From assembly GCA_016209035.1 (NCBI GenBank), contig JACQWX010000073.1, positions 1 to 57,206 on the forward strand: a stretch of DNA of 57,206 nucleotides. Direction: 5' to 3'. Shown here piece by piece: positions 1-6,518 of the stretch. The notes beneath the pieces were generated by a model. That model ran no database searches, was not told where the DNA came from, and saw nothing but the letters and a program-made list of their open reading frames with translations. The translations under genes were made by a program, and so were the position numbers. Positions within the stretch are counted from its first letter, which is position 1. Each line of letters starts with the position of its first letter. The DNA is from Elusimicrobiota bacterium (GTDB lineage Bacteria; Elusimicrobiota; Elusimicrobia; UBA1565; UBA9628).

Positions 1-79
1 CGAGAACTCGACAACCGTCTATGGCTGACCGCCAAGTGGCTCAATGGGTCATGCACGCGGCATCAGGAAGACCGTCGGT

Positions 80-112
80 AAGCCGTGTGCTTGAAAATTG
101 CATGCACGGTTT
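80..112 (+). ncRNA. Group II intron domain V, decayed 3' end of an intron
   Basis: The 33 nt fold as a group II intron domain V. The lower stem pairs 80-87 with 105-112 (8 bp, one G-T wobble), a two-base bulge TG lies at 103-104, and the upper stem pairs TGC 88-90 with GCA 100-102 around a GAAA tetraloop at 93-96. The catalytic AGC triad is at 81-83. The upper stem is one nucleotide shorter than the usual 34-nt domain V and pairs poorly above TGC, so the copy may be decayed. A GGGAGG run follows as expected before domain VI, but I cannot fold domain VI or fix the 3' splice site. No reverse-transcriptase reading frame is visible in the 80 bases before it; the intron body lies off the window. 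Confidence 0.6.
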
Positions 113-170
113 GAACGGGAGGATTAGGAAACCGGGTCCCTAGGGGGATACCGGCGCCTGAACTTTACCA

Positions 171-389
171 ATGAAGAGCTACAAGTTTCCCGTCGTCATC
201 GAGCTAGATGAGGACGGCTATTACATCGGCATCGTCCCGGATTTGAAGGGTTGCCACACTCAGGCCCGGACCCTCGTCCAATTGGAGAAGCGACTGAAAG
301 AAGCCATCGCGCTCTGCTTGGGTGCCGAGCGAAAAACCTTCCATCAGAACAAGTTCGTGGGACTCCACCAAGTTGAATTGACTGCTTGA
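171..389 (+). CDS. hicB: HicB-family antitoxin
   Basis: A 72-residue protein with the short HicB fold. The N-terminal beta strands read VVIELDEDGYYIGIVPDLKG, followed by CHTQARTL and a helix LEKRLKEAIALCL, the classic HicB pattern of a partial RNase H-like domain. By family knowledge it binds and neutralises HicA and autoregulates the operon. There is no obvious C-terminal DNA-binding domain, so it is the minimal type. It overlaps hicA by 4 bp (antitoxin first). The ATG at 171 is the only sensible start and no clear Shine-Dalgarno precedes it. The local base composition is less GC-rich than the rest of the window, in keeping with an acquired cassette. Confidence 0.85.
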   Translation: MKSYKFPVVIELDEDGYYIGIVPDLKGCHTQARTLVQLEKRLKEAIALCLGAERKTFHQNKFVGLHQVELTA

Positions 390-625
390 CCAGGCTGACT
401 GTCGTATCATCGACCCAGATGGCCAGAATTCTTCGCCATCTGGGTTTCGAATTGGTACGGCAGAAGGGAAGCCATGCATATTTCAAGCATCCCGATGGGA
501 GAGCCACCGTCGTCCCAATGCATCGCGGAGAGGACTTGGGCCGGGGCCTGATCCGCGCCATCCTGCGGGACATCGAGATTGCTCCCGATGAATTTGAGCG
601 GTTTCGCAGGGAACCGAGAGCCTAA
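386..625 (+). CDS. hicA: HicA-family mRNA interferase toxin
   Basis: A 79-residue YcfA/HicA-like protein with a dsRNA-binding-like fold. The N-terminus contains ILRHLGFELVRQKGSHAYF, with the conserved GSH histidine thought to be catalytic in mRNA cleavage, followed by HPDGRATVVPMHRGEDLGRG and a C-terminal helix. The frame opens with TTG at 386 inside the hicB stop (TTGA overlap); an ATG at 419 would drop the first strand only. Its TAA stop lies inside the first 75-bp repeat (GCCTAAC), as expected when a cassette gene ends in its recombination site. The HicA assignment is firm; activity is inferred. Confidence 0.85.
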   Translation: MTRLTVVSSTQMARILRHLGFELVRQKGSHAYFKHPDGRATVVPMHRGEDLGRGLIRAILRDIEIAPDEFERFRREPRA

Positions 626-694
626 CATTGGCTAGAGCTGTCCGCGCCCGCGGCCAGCTCGACGAGGTAGCGGCAGCTCAGCCATGCGTTGATA
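620..694 (+). repeat. attC-like 75-bp repeat, copy 1
   Basis: Identical over 75 bp to 1210-1284. It begins GCCTAAC (fits the integron R'' box RYYYAAC) and ends GTTGATA (only GTT of the R' box is conserved). Between them GGCT 630-633 pairs with AGCC 680-683, A634 is bulged, GAGCTG 635-640 pairs with CAGCTC 674-679, and CCGC 642-645 pairs with GCGG 670-673. The remaining 24 nt form the loop. A bulged base in the L'' arm, an unpaired spacer between R and L boxes and an imperfect hairpin are the hallmarks of attC. The hicA stop codon lies within it. Confidence 0.6.
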
Positions 695-733
695 GGCATA
701 GCCATGACCCTGGCCCCGACTCAAATTTGCTGG

Positions 734-739
734 TATAAT
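734..739 (+). promoter_or_regulatory. Extended -10 element for the DUF4160 gene
   Basis: A perfect TATAAT preceded by TGG (extended -10 form TGN) lies 8 bp before the GTG start at 748. No TTGACA-like box sits at the right distance. Transcription would begin at or within a few bases of the GTG, giving a leaderless mRNA. This suggests the cassette carries its own promoter. Confidence 0.55.
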
Positions 740-747
740 GGTTTCAG

Positions 748-987
748 GTGAGCCCGACCGTCTTTCGGTACAAGAGCTACAGGTTTTACTTCTTCTCCCG
801 AGAGGAGAAGCGGATGCATGTCCACGTTACTTGTCCCGACGGAGAGGCCAAGTTCTGGCTGGAGCCCACTGTGTCGTTGTGCCATAACTACAGGCTCTCT
901 CCGCGTGCCCTAAGGGAGCTACAGGCAATCGTGGCGAGGAGAAAAGATGAGATCGTCCGTGCTTGGGAAAAATACTTCGCGAGCTGA
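748..987 (+). CDS. DUF4160 domain protein, first gene of a TA-like pair
   Basis: A 79-residue protein with the DUF4160 signature: a beta-rich N-terminus SYRFYFFSREEKRMHVHVTC, the HVHV metal/phosphate-like motif, then a short strand EAKFWLEP and a C-terminal helix LRELQAIVARRKDEIVRAWEKYF. DUF4160 genes commonly sit directly upstream of a DUF2442 gene and are suspected toxin-antitoxin partners; biochemical function is not established. The start is GTG at 748, 8 bp after a perfect TATAAT. It overlaps the next gene by 41 bp, so translation is probably coupled. The gene lies between two identical 75-bp repeats, as a cassette would. Confidence 0.7.
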   Translation: MSPTVFRYKSYRFYFFSREEKRMHVHVTCPDGEAKFWLEPTVSLCHNYRLSPRALRELQAIVARRKDEIVRAWEKYFAS

Positions 988-1225
988 AGTCCAGGACATC
1001 TCCAGACATGGCATCTGGCTTTATGCCAGGGGCCAGGAATTTCTACTGCCATTCAAAGAGTATCCATGGTTCAAAACCGCGAAAGTTTCTGCCGTCTACA
1101 ACGTCAAGCTGCTACACCGTTCCCATCTTTACTGGCCTGACCTGGACGTGGACCTCGACATTGAGTCGCTTGAGCAACCAGAAAAGTATCCGCTTCTGGC
1201 CACAGGCATGCCTAACATTGGCTAG
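947..1225 (+). CDS. DUF2442 domain protein, second gene of the TA-like pair
   Basis: A 92-residue protein of the DUF2442 type that carries FWL/LPFxEFPWF-like motifs. Here these read GIWLYARGQEFLLPF, EYPWFKTAK and HLYWPDLDVDLDIESL. The family is small, beta-rich and often paired with DUF4160; a role as antitoxin or DNA-binding regulator is suspected, not proven. The ATG at 947 has a GAGGAG Shine-Dalgarno about 9 nt upstream, inside the DUF4160 gene. The last five codons and the TAG stop are read from the second 75-bp repeat, so the gene appears to have been trimmed to fit the recombination site. A close relative is fused to a methyltransferase at 55718-56707. Confidence 0.7.
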   Translation: MRSSVLGKNTSRAEVQDISRHGIWLYARGQEFLLPFKEYPWFKTAKVSAVYNVKLLHRSHLYWPDLDVDLDIESLEQPEKYPLLATGMPNIG

Positions 1226-1284
1226 AGCTGTCCGCGCCCGCGGCCAGCTCGACGAGGTAGCGGCAGCTCAGCCATGCGTTGATA
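1210..1284 (+). repeat. attC-like 75-bp repeat, copy 2
   Basis: Exact copy of 620-694, with identity beginning and ending at the same boundary bases (GCCTAAC and GTTGATA). The 590-bp spacing defines a cassette running from about 689 to 1278 that contains just the DUF4160/DUF2442 pair. The DUF2442 stop codon lies inside this copy. The fold is the same imperfect hairpin with one bulged base as in copy 1. Confidence 0.6.
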
Positions 1285-1304
1285 TGGGGCTACTGCGAGA
1301 GGCA

Positions 1305-1333
1305 TTGAATTCGTCGCCGGGGCCTGCTATCCT
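1305..1333 (+). promoter_or_regulatory. Sigma-70-like promoter of the third cassette
   Basis: TTGAAT (1305-1310) and TATCCT (1328-1333) are separated by 17 bp, and an ATG follows 6 bp after the -10 box. The layout predicts a leaderless transcript for the truncated antitoxin-like frame at 1340. Confidence 0.5.
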
Positions 1334-1339
1334 TTAACT

Positions 1340-1387
1340 ATGACGACAAAGCAGAAGGTCATCAATGCGGTCAGGAGCCTGCCAGCT
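1340..1387 (+). pseudogene. 5' stub of an antitoxin-like gene, cut off by an IS remnant
   Basis: A start codon with a good promoter begins MTTKQKVINAVRSLPA and then loses coding sense where the ISL3 remnant begins (about 1385). That N-terminus resembles small antitoxin-like proteins of the type MTTKxKVLxAVxxLPxDATIEDA. This would be the first gene of a third cassette following the second 75-bp repeat. The identity rests on 16 residues, so confidence is limited. Confidence 0.4.
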
Positions 1388-1787
1388 TTGCCTTGTCGAT
1401 AGCCTTGACGGTATGGCGGTGCATGCCGAAGAGGGTGGCGACCGCCTTGACTGCAGCGACCTTGCAGATTTCGTGAACGAGAGAGCCCCGAGCCCGCGTG
1501 ACACGCGGACCTCGCACGTCGGCGAACTCCAAGGCTTCGGTTTGGATCCCGCAGTCGGAACAGTCGACGCGGTAGCGGTCGAACCGGATGAAAGTCTGGT
1601 GCTGCCACAACATCAGGTGGCGCAGCTCTTGGGGGGAATGGTCGTAGCCACTTGGCACAAAGCGGCCGCACTTGCCGCAGATGTAGCCTTCGCGCGTACG
1701 TTCGAGGTGGAGCCTCACCGCGCTACGGCCCGGCGCCCCCCCGAGTTGTTCTATGTGAGTTACACGGTACCCTTGAATTTCAAGCAA
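1371..1787 (-). pseudogene. Truncated ISL3-family transposase (N-terminal third)
   Basis: The 138-residue frame matches the start of ISL3 transposases. It has the zf-ISL3 zinc ribbon (CGKCG at about residues 38-42, then YDHSPQELRHLMLWQHQTF, then CSDCG) followed by a helix-turn-helix ending in TLFGMHRHTVKAIDKAKL. Full-length members are about 400 residues with a DDE catalytic domain; that domain is entirely missing here. The frame opens with TTG and stops shortly after KAKLAGS, at the junction with the antitoxin stub at 1340-1387. No terminal inverted repeats are recognisable. It is a dead remnant that probably arrived by insertion and then suffered a deletion. Confidence 0.75.
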
Positions 1788-1845
1788 ATGTTAGGGCGCG
1801 GTCCCGCGGTAGCAATCCAGGCTAGGAATTGGAGGAATCCCTGGA

Positions 1846-2970
1846 TTAGCGCCGCCGCCGCGGGGGCGCGGGCCTGCCCACCTGATAGGGCTTAGGCTGC
1901 GAGAACCTCCCCTCGCTGCCGAGCAGGTCCACGAGGGCGACCCTCCCCCAGTAGGTCCCGGCCCGCAGGTTGAGGGCGGACGGATCGAATGTCACGTCCG
2001 GATCGAAGTACTTGTCGAAGACCACCTCGGAGAAGTCCTGGGTCGGGGAGAGCTGCACGCGGTAGGCGGACACCGGGACGCCGATCTTCACCTTCTGGAT
2101 GTCCTCCGTGATCGCCGCCAGGCTCGCGGCCTTGGGCGGCTCAGCCGCCACGCCGGGGAGGGGCTTGACGTCCGGGGGCTTCCATCCCAGGAGGGAGGCG
2201 GCCTCGGAGATCTGGCCCGCGCGGATGCTGAAGTCCCCCAGGGTCGAGATGGGCACGGAGACGCTCGGCGCCGCTCCCAGGGCGATCTCCATCCCTTTGC
2301 CGGCCTCGATGTCGACGGTCTTTCCCGCAGCCTTGACCGCGGCCTTGCCTTCGAAGACCGCGACCACGGTGGTCTTGTTGTCGCGGACGGAGGCCATGTA
2401 CCTGGTCCCCTTGCCCGACGGCGTGATCACGGCCCCGGGGGTGTGGATGACGGCGTTCGAGGCCATGATGGCGCCCCTGGTGAGCTCGATGTCGTAGGCC
2501 TTGTCCGCCGGCTTGATGACCGCCATGGAGTTGGCGTTCAAGCCCAGGGTCTCCTTGTTGAGGAACTCCACCACCGCCGTGGCGTTGGCGAGCGTGCGCA
2601 GGACGTCCCCTTGGAAGAGCTGCATCCTCTCCTTCACGTTCTCCCACTTCACGGTCTGGCGGCGGCGCACGAGGACCTCGTTGCGCATCTGGATCAAGGT
2701 CGCGGCGCGCATGGTCTCCTTGATCATGCCCACCGGGATGCGAAGGATCATGCCCGGCAGGGCCACGGTCGGATCCTTGGAGGGCAGCTTGTTGTGCTTG
2801 AGAATCTGGTCCCATTTGGCGGGGTCCTTCAGGAACTTGTTCGAGATGCTCCACAGGGTGTCGCCCGGCCGGACCTCGACCATCTGGAAGGCCTCGCTCA
2901 TCTCGACCTGGGCGTCGGCAGTCGGCGAGGATGCCAAGGCCAGGGCCAGGATGCCGGCGAGCGCCGTCAT
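1846..2970 (-). CDS. Secreted LysM-FecR protein
   Basis: A 374-residue protein. The N-terminus MTALAGILALALASSPTADA is a signal peptide. Residues about 30-82 form a LysM domain (VRPGDTLWSISNKFLKDPAKW ... LPGMILRIP), predicted to hold peptidoglycan. Residues about 105-235 form a FecR domain (LQVGDxxxT-type, here LFQGDVLRTLANATAVVEF and GAVITPSGKGTRYMASV). The C-terminal part looks beta-sandwich-like (YRVQLSPTQDFSEVVFD, LRAGTYWGRVALVD) and ends in a basic PPRRRR tail. The ATG at 2970 overlaps the kinase stop by 4 bp, so it is the last gene of the leftward operon. By family knowledge it would be a cell-wall-attached scaffold, not a classical FecR sigma regulator. Confidence 0.75.
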   Translation of the reverse strand: MTALAGILALALASSPTADAQVEMSEAFQMVEVRPGDTLWSISNKFLKDPAKWDQILKHNKLPSKDPTVALPGMILRIPVGMIKETMRAATLIQMRNEVLVRRRQTVKWENVKERMQLFQGDVLRTLANATAVVEFLNKETLGLNANSMAVIKPADKAYDIELTRGAIMASNAVIHTPGAVITPSGKGTRYMASVRDNKTTVVAVFEGKAAVKAAGKTVDIEAGKGMEIALGAAPSVSVPISTLGDFSIRAGQISEAASLLGWKPPDVKPLPGVAAEPPKAASLAAITEDIQKVKIGVPVSAYRVQLSPTQDFSEVVFDKYFDPDVTFDPSALNLRAGTYWGRVALVDLLGSEGRFSQPKPYQVGRPAPPRRRR

Positions 2971-5087
2971 TTCGGCGCGGCATCCTGTTGGGCGCCGGCG
3001 GGGGACGACTTCGGGAGCGTGAAGGAGAACCGCGACCCGCCCTGCGCCACGGCCTCGGCCCAGATCTTGCCGCGGTGGGCCTCGATGAAAGCCTTGGCCA
3101 CGGTCAGCCCCAGCCCCACCCCGCCCCCCTGGGCTCCCGCCGCGCGCTCGAACTTCTTGAAGATGCGCTGCACGCTGCCCGCGGGGACGCCGATGCCCGT
3201 GTCCGTCACGGTGACCTCCTGGGAGGTCCCCCCGTCCGTGACGGCGACCGTGACGGAGCCTGCCGGCGTGAACTTGATGGCGTTGACGATCAGGTTCGTG
3301 AGGACCCTCTCGATCAAGGCCGCGTCGAACGCGATGGGCGCCTCGCCGCCGCCGACGACGGACAACGCCAGCGCCCTCTCCGCGGCCAAGGGCGCCAGGA
3401 TGGCCACGACCCTCGAGGCCACCTCCGAGAGCCTGGCCGGGGCCGGCTGCGGAGCCAGGCGCCCGGCTTCGATGTTGGCCATGTCGAAGGCGTTGCCCAT
3501 CGCGATGACCTGCAGCACCAGGGCCTGGTTCATGAAGGCGAGCGATCTGCGCTGGACGTCCGTGACCGGTCCGCCCGCGCCCTGGAGGAGGGCCTGCGCG
3601 TGCTGGCTCGCCAAGGCCAGGGGGCCGCTCATGTCGGCGGTGATGTTGTGCAGGAACTCGTCCTTCATCCGTTCGAGCTCCTTCTCGGCGGTCGCGTCGT
3701 GCAGGCCGGTCACGAGGCCGAGGACCTCCTTCGTCTTTGGCGAGAAGACCGGCTGCTGCGTGACGCGCAACCACTGCCGCTGGACCGCAGTCGAGAGGTC
3801 GACGTCGGCGAAGCCCTTCCCTTTCACGGCGGCCGGTCCGCGGACGATGGCGTCGCGAAGCTTCGAGGCCGGCAGGGCGTCGGTCACGGTCTTCCCGGTC
3901 AAGTCGGCATCCAGGGGGACCCCGATCAACTCCCGGGAGCGCCGGTTGGCCAGCTGGATGGTGTCTTGGACGTCCGTCATCAGGATCCCGTCCGAAATGG
4001 AGAAGAGGATGGCCTCGGTCTTGTGCTGGGCCAGGAGGATACGCTGAACCTGCATCTCGGCGTAGGCCTTGAGCTGGGCGGTCATCTTGTTGAAGGTGTC
4101 GGCGAGGTCCCGGACCTCGTCGCGCGTGGTGATCGAGACCTGGGTGTCGAACCTTCCCTGGGCCACAGTCTCCGCGGCCTTGCTCAGGACCAGCAGGGGC
4201 GCCGCGAGCCTTTTCGCCAGGAACCCCGCGCCCACGACCGCCACTAAGGCCACGACGACCAAGGTCAGCATGGTGCTCTTCTTCATCTCCGCGACCCCGG
4301 CATAGGCCTCGGAACGGGCCTGCAGGATGAGGATGGCTCCCCCGACGTTCGACAGCGACTGGGCGGCTCCCACGAGGTCGCGCTGCGTAATCGCCTCCGA
4401 CACCACGCTGGGAGACTTGAGGGCGTTCTGCACCAGGGCCCAACTCGGCATCTCGGTGCGCGCGGCATCGTCCAGGCGGCCCTCGGGGAGGAACAGGGGC
4501 TCTCCCGCCCCGTTCACCATGACGACGAAGCCTGTCCCGCCGATGTTCTCCGTCTCGAGGCTGGCCGCCAGATTGCTCAGGGAGACGTGCACGCGGCCCG
4601 CCATGTTGTTGGCCAACGGGAAGTAGATGTCCAGGGAGGGGGGGTTGTCGCCCAGCCACAAGGTGTGCTTTCGGGTGGTCAGGTAGCGCTTGAAGCCGGG
4701 ATCCTCGGCCCGGGAGACCGGCGCCGCGCCGGCCGCGACCTCGGGGAAATGGAGGACCTCCCTGCCGTCCGGGCTGACGAAGGAGATCTCCTGGACGTCG
4801 GGGTTGGTCGCCATCGCCGTGCGCACCAGCTCGCTCTTGTCCTCCCAGGTGAGGTTCTTCTGAAGGGAGGAGAAGAGGAAAGCCATCTGGTAGTCGTAGA
4901 ACTTGAAGAAGGAGTCGACTTGGGCCGCCAGCTTCTCCGCCATCTTCGTCTGCAGCTCCAGGATGGAGTTCTCGATGTTCACCTCGCTGACATGGATGGC
5001 GCGGTAGGCGAAGAACAGGACGGGGACGAGCGCAAGCGACACCATGACGGAGACGAACTTGGGGAACAGGCCGAATCTCATGTTCAT
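2967..5087 (-). CDS. Membrane sensor histidine kinase-like protein lacking the phospho-accepting His
   Basis: A 706-residue protein: TM1 at about 8-28, an extracytoplasmic sensor region to about 270, TM2 (LTLVVVALVAVVGAGFLA), a HAMP domain (PLLVLSKAAETVAQGRF ... FNKM), a PAS-like domain (ILFSISDGILMTDVQDTIQL), an H-box region and a HATPase domain. The ATPase N, G1 and G2 boxes are intact (NLIVNAIKFTP, DTGIGVP, GGGVGLGLTVAKAF). In the H-box, however, the usual SHELRTPL reads TADMSGPL: Ala stands where the phosphorylated His should be. The start is ATG at 5087 (or 5081), one base after the radical SAM stop. It may be a pseudokinase, an ATPase-gated regulator, or use another residue. Confidence 0.8.
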   Translation of the reverse strand: MNMRFGLFPKFVSVMVSLALVPVLFFAYRAIHVSEVNIENSILELQTKMAEKLAAQVDSFFKFYDYQMAFLFSSLQKNLTWEDKSELVRTAMATNPDVQEISFVSPDGREVLHFPEVAAGAAPVSRAEDPGFKRYLTTRKHTLWLGDNPPSLDIYFPLANNMAGRVHVSLSNLAASLETENIGGTGFVVMVNGAGEPLFLPEGRLDDAARTEMPSWALVQNALKSPSVVSEAITQRDLVGAAQSLSNVGGAILILQARSEAYAGVAEMKKSTMLTLVVVALVAVVGAGFLAKRLAAPLLVLSKAAETVAQGRFDTQVSITTRDEVRDLADTFNKMTAQLKAYAEMQVQRILLAQHKTEAILFSISDGILMTDVQDTIQLANRRSRELIGVPLDADLTGKTVTDALPASKLRDAIVRGPAAVKGKGFADVDLSTAVQRQWLRVTQQPVFSPKTKEVLGLVTGLHDATAEKELERMKDEFLHNITADMSGPLALASQHAQALLQGAGGPVTDVQRRSLAFMNQALVLQVIAMGNAFDMANIEAGRLAPQPAPARLSEVASRVVAILAPLAAERALALSVVGGGEAPIAFDAALIERVLTNLIVNAIKFTPAGSVTVAVTDGGTSQEVTVTDTGIGVPAGSVQRIFKKFERAAGAQGGGVGLGLTVAKAFIEAHRGKIWAEAVAQGGSRFSFTLPKSSPAGAQQDAAPK

Positions 5088-5088
5088 A

Positions 5089-6510
5089 TCAACGATACAA
5101 ACCTCGCCATCCGTTGTCAATCAGGCGCCAGGCCGCCCGCGCCAACCCCCGGAGCGAGCCGGCCCGTCCGAAGTGGCCGATGCAGCGCGCCGCCGCGCGC
5201 GGCCGGCAGTAGAAACGGTTGAGCAACTCGCGGCGCAAGGCCAGAAGCCTGCCCGCCGGCACCGGACCGCCGGCGATGGCCGGGAGGGAGTAGGCCCCGG
5301 CAATGCCCCGCTCGTCGACCGTCATCCCCGACCTCTCCAGGTCGCGGCGCAGGGCCGTGCCTGGGAATGGGGCGGGGAAGGTGATCTCCAAGAGGTCAGG
5401 GTCGACGCGGAGCAGCCCCTCGAACGACCGGAGTATCCGACCTTCGTCCTCCCACGGGAACCCGATCATCAGGTAGCCCAACGACAGGATCCCGCGGTCC
5501 CTCAGGAGCCGGACGGCCCGGGCCGACTGCGAGACCGTGTGGCCCTTGCGCGCCAGGCGCAGGGTCTCGTCGCTGCCGCTCTCCAGGCCGAGGCTCACCC
5601 CCCAGCACCCGGCCCCGCGCATCCACCCGAGGAGCTCCGGATCGACGGTGTCCGCCCTGCTGTTGCAGACCCACCGGACACGCAGCCCCGAGTCGACGAT
5701 CCCCCGGCAGAGCGACCTGACCCAGCCCCGGTCCACCGTGAAGGTGTCGGCGTGCAGGAGGAAATCGGAGATGCCGAACCGCTCCACGCAATCTCGCAAC
5801 TCGCGCACGACCGAGCCCGGCTCCCTCAGCCACACGCGCCGGCCGCTCTTGCGCGGCGCCAGGCAATAGGAGCACTCGAAGGGACACCCCCGGCCCGCGA
5901 CGACGACCGCCTGGGGAGCTCCCGTGTCCGACCGGGTGTAGAGCCCGTGGTCGAGCAGATGCCTGGCGGGCCTGATCTCCGGGTCGAGGGAAGGGGCGAC
6001 CGGAGACGCGGAGTTCACTCGTACGGCGCCCTCCCGCCGCCATGCGGCTCCAGGGACCGTATCCCAAGCACCCGCGGCCGCGAAGCGCGAGAGTGAGTCT
6101 TCGGGACGCTCGTACAGGATGGCGTCGAATTCGGGCAGGCTCTCCAAAGAAGAGCCGGGCGCCAGGTCGAAATCCGCGCCCCATGCCGCGACCTCTACGG
6201 ACGACAGCTCCCGGCGGACCTCGCGCACGAACCCGGCGTCTCCCGCCAGGGACGGGACCGTGGTCTGGATGACGATCAGCCGGGGAGCGCGCGACCGGAT
6301 GCGCTCGAGGGCGGCGCGCCGGGGGAGACCTTCGGCCTGGGCGTCCAGGATGGAGCACTCCCAGCCGGCGGACTCGAGCACGGCGGCGCAGATGGCGAGG
6401 TCTGCGGGCTCCCGGATGGTGTGCAGCAGGAGCCCGGCCGTCGCGCTCTGGCACCTGTCTTCGCGGATGTAGGCTCCCGTGGGCGGGACGAGGAACAGGG
6501 CCCGTTCCAT
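5089..6510 (-). CDS. B12-binding radical SAM enzyme
   Basis: A 473-residue protein starting MERALFLVPPTGAYIREDRC. The N-terminal about 150 residues form a cobalamin-binding-like Rossmann domain (ICAAVLESAGWECSILDAQAEGLP, then APRLIVIQTTVPSLAGD). The radical SAM core follows with GCPFECSYC (CX3CX2C) and SLGLESGSDETLR, typical of the B12-rSAM superfamily. These enzymes often methylate or rearrange unactivated carbons; the substrate is unknown. It lies 8 bp after a DUF2723 gene and 1 bp before the kinase, hence in the same operon. The ATG at 6510 was chosen because the earlier in-frame sequence lies in the upstream gene. Confidence 0.82.
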   Translation of the reverse strand: MERALFLVPPTGAYIREDRCQSATAGLLLHTIREPADLAICAAVLESAGWECSILDAQAEGLPRRAALERIRSRAPRLIVIQTTVPSLAGDAGFVREVRRELSSVEVAAWGADFDLAPGSSLESLPEFDAILYERPEDSLSRFAAAGAWDTVPGAAWRREGAVRVNSASPVAPSLDPEIRPARHLLDHGLYTRSDTGAPQAVVVAGRGCPFECSYCLAPRKSGRRVWLREPGSVVRELRDCVERFGISDFLLHADTFTVDRGWVRSLCRGIVDSGLRVRWVCNSRADTVDPELLGWMRGAGCWGVSLGLESGSDETLRLARKGHTVSQSARAVRLLRDRGILSLGYLMIGFPWEDEGRILRSFEGLLRVDPDLLEITFPAPFPGTALRRDLERSGMTVDERGIAGAYSLPAIAGGPVPAGRLLALRRELLNRFYCRPRAAARCIGHFGRAGSLRGLARAAWRLIDNGWRGLYR

Positions 6511-6518
6511 GCCGGGGA

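Noticed and set aside
1788-1810. GTTAGGGC sequence next to the ISL3 remnant as another attC R' box
   Set aside because: No matching R'' box or hairpin with a bulged base nearby.
2443-4247. Long rightward frames (about 440-530 codons) across the kinase and FecR genes
   Set aside because: They are antisense to well-supported genes, rich in Arg/Gly/Pro/His, without domains. High GC keeps such frames open by default.
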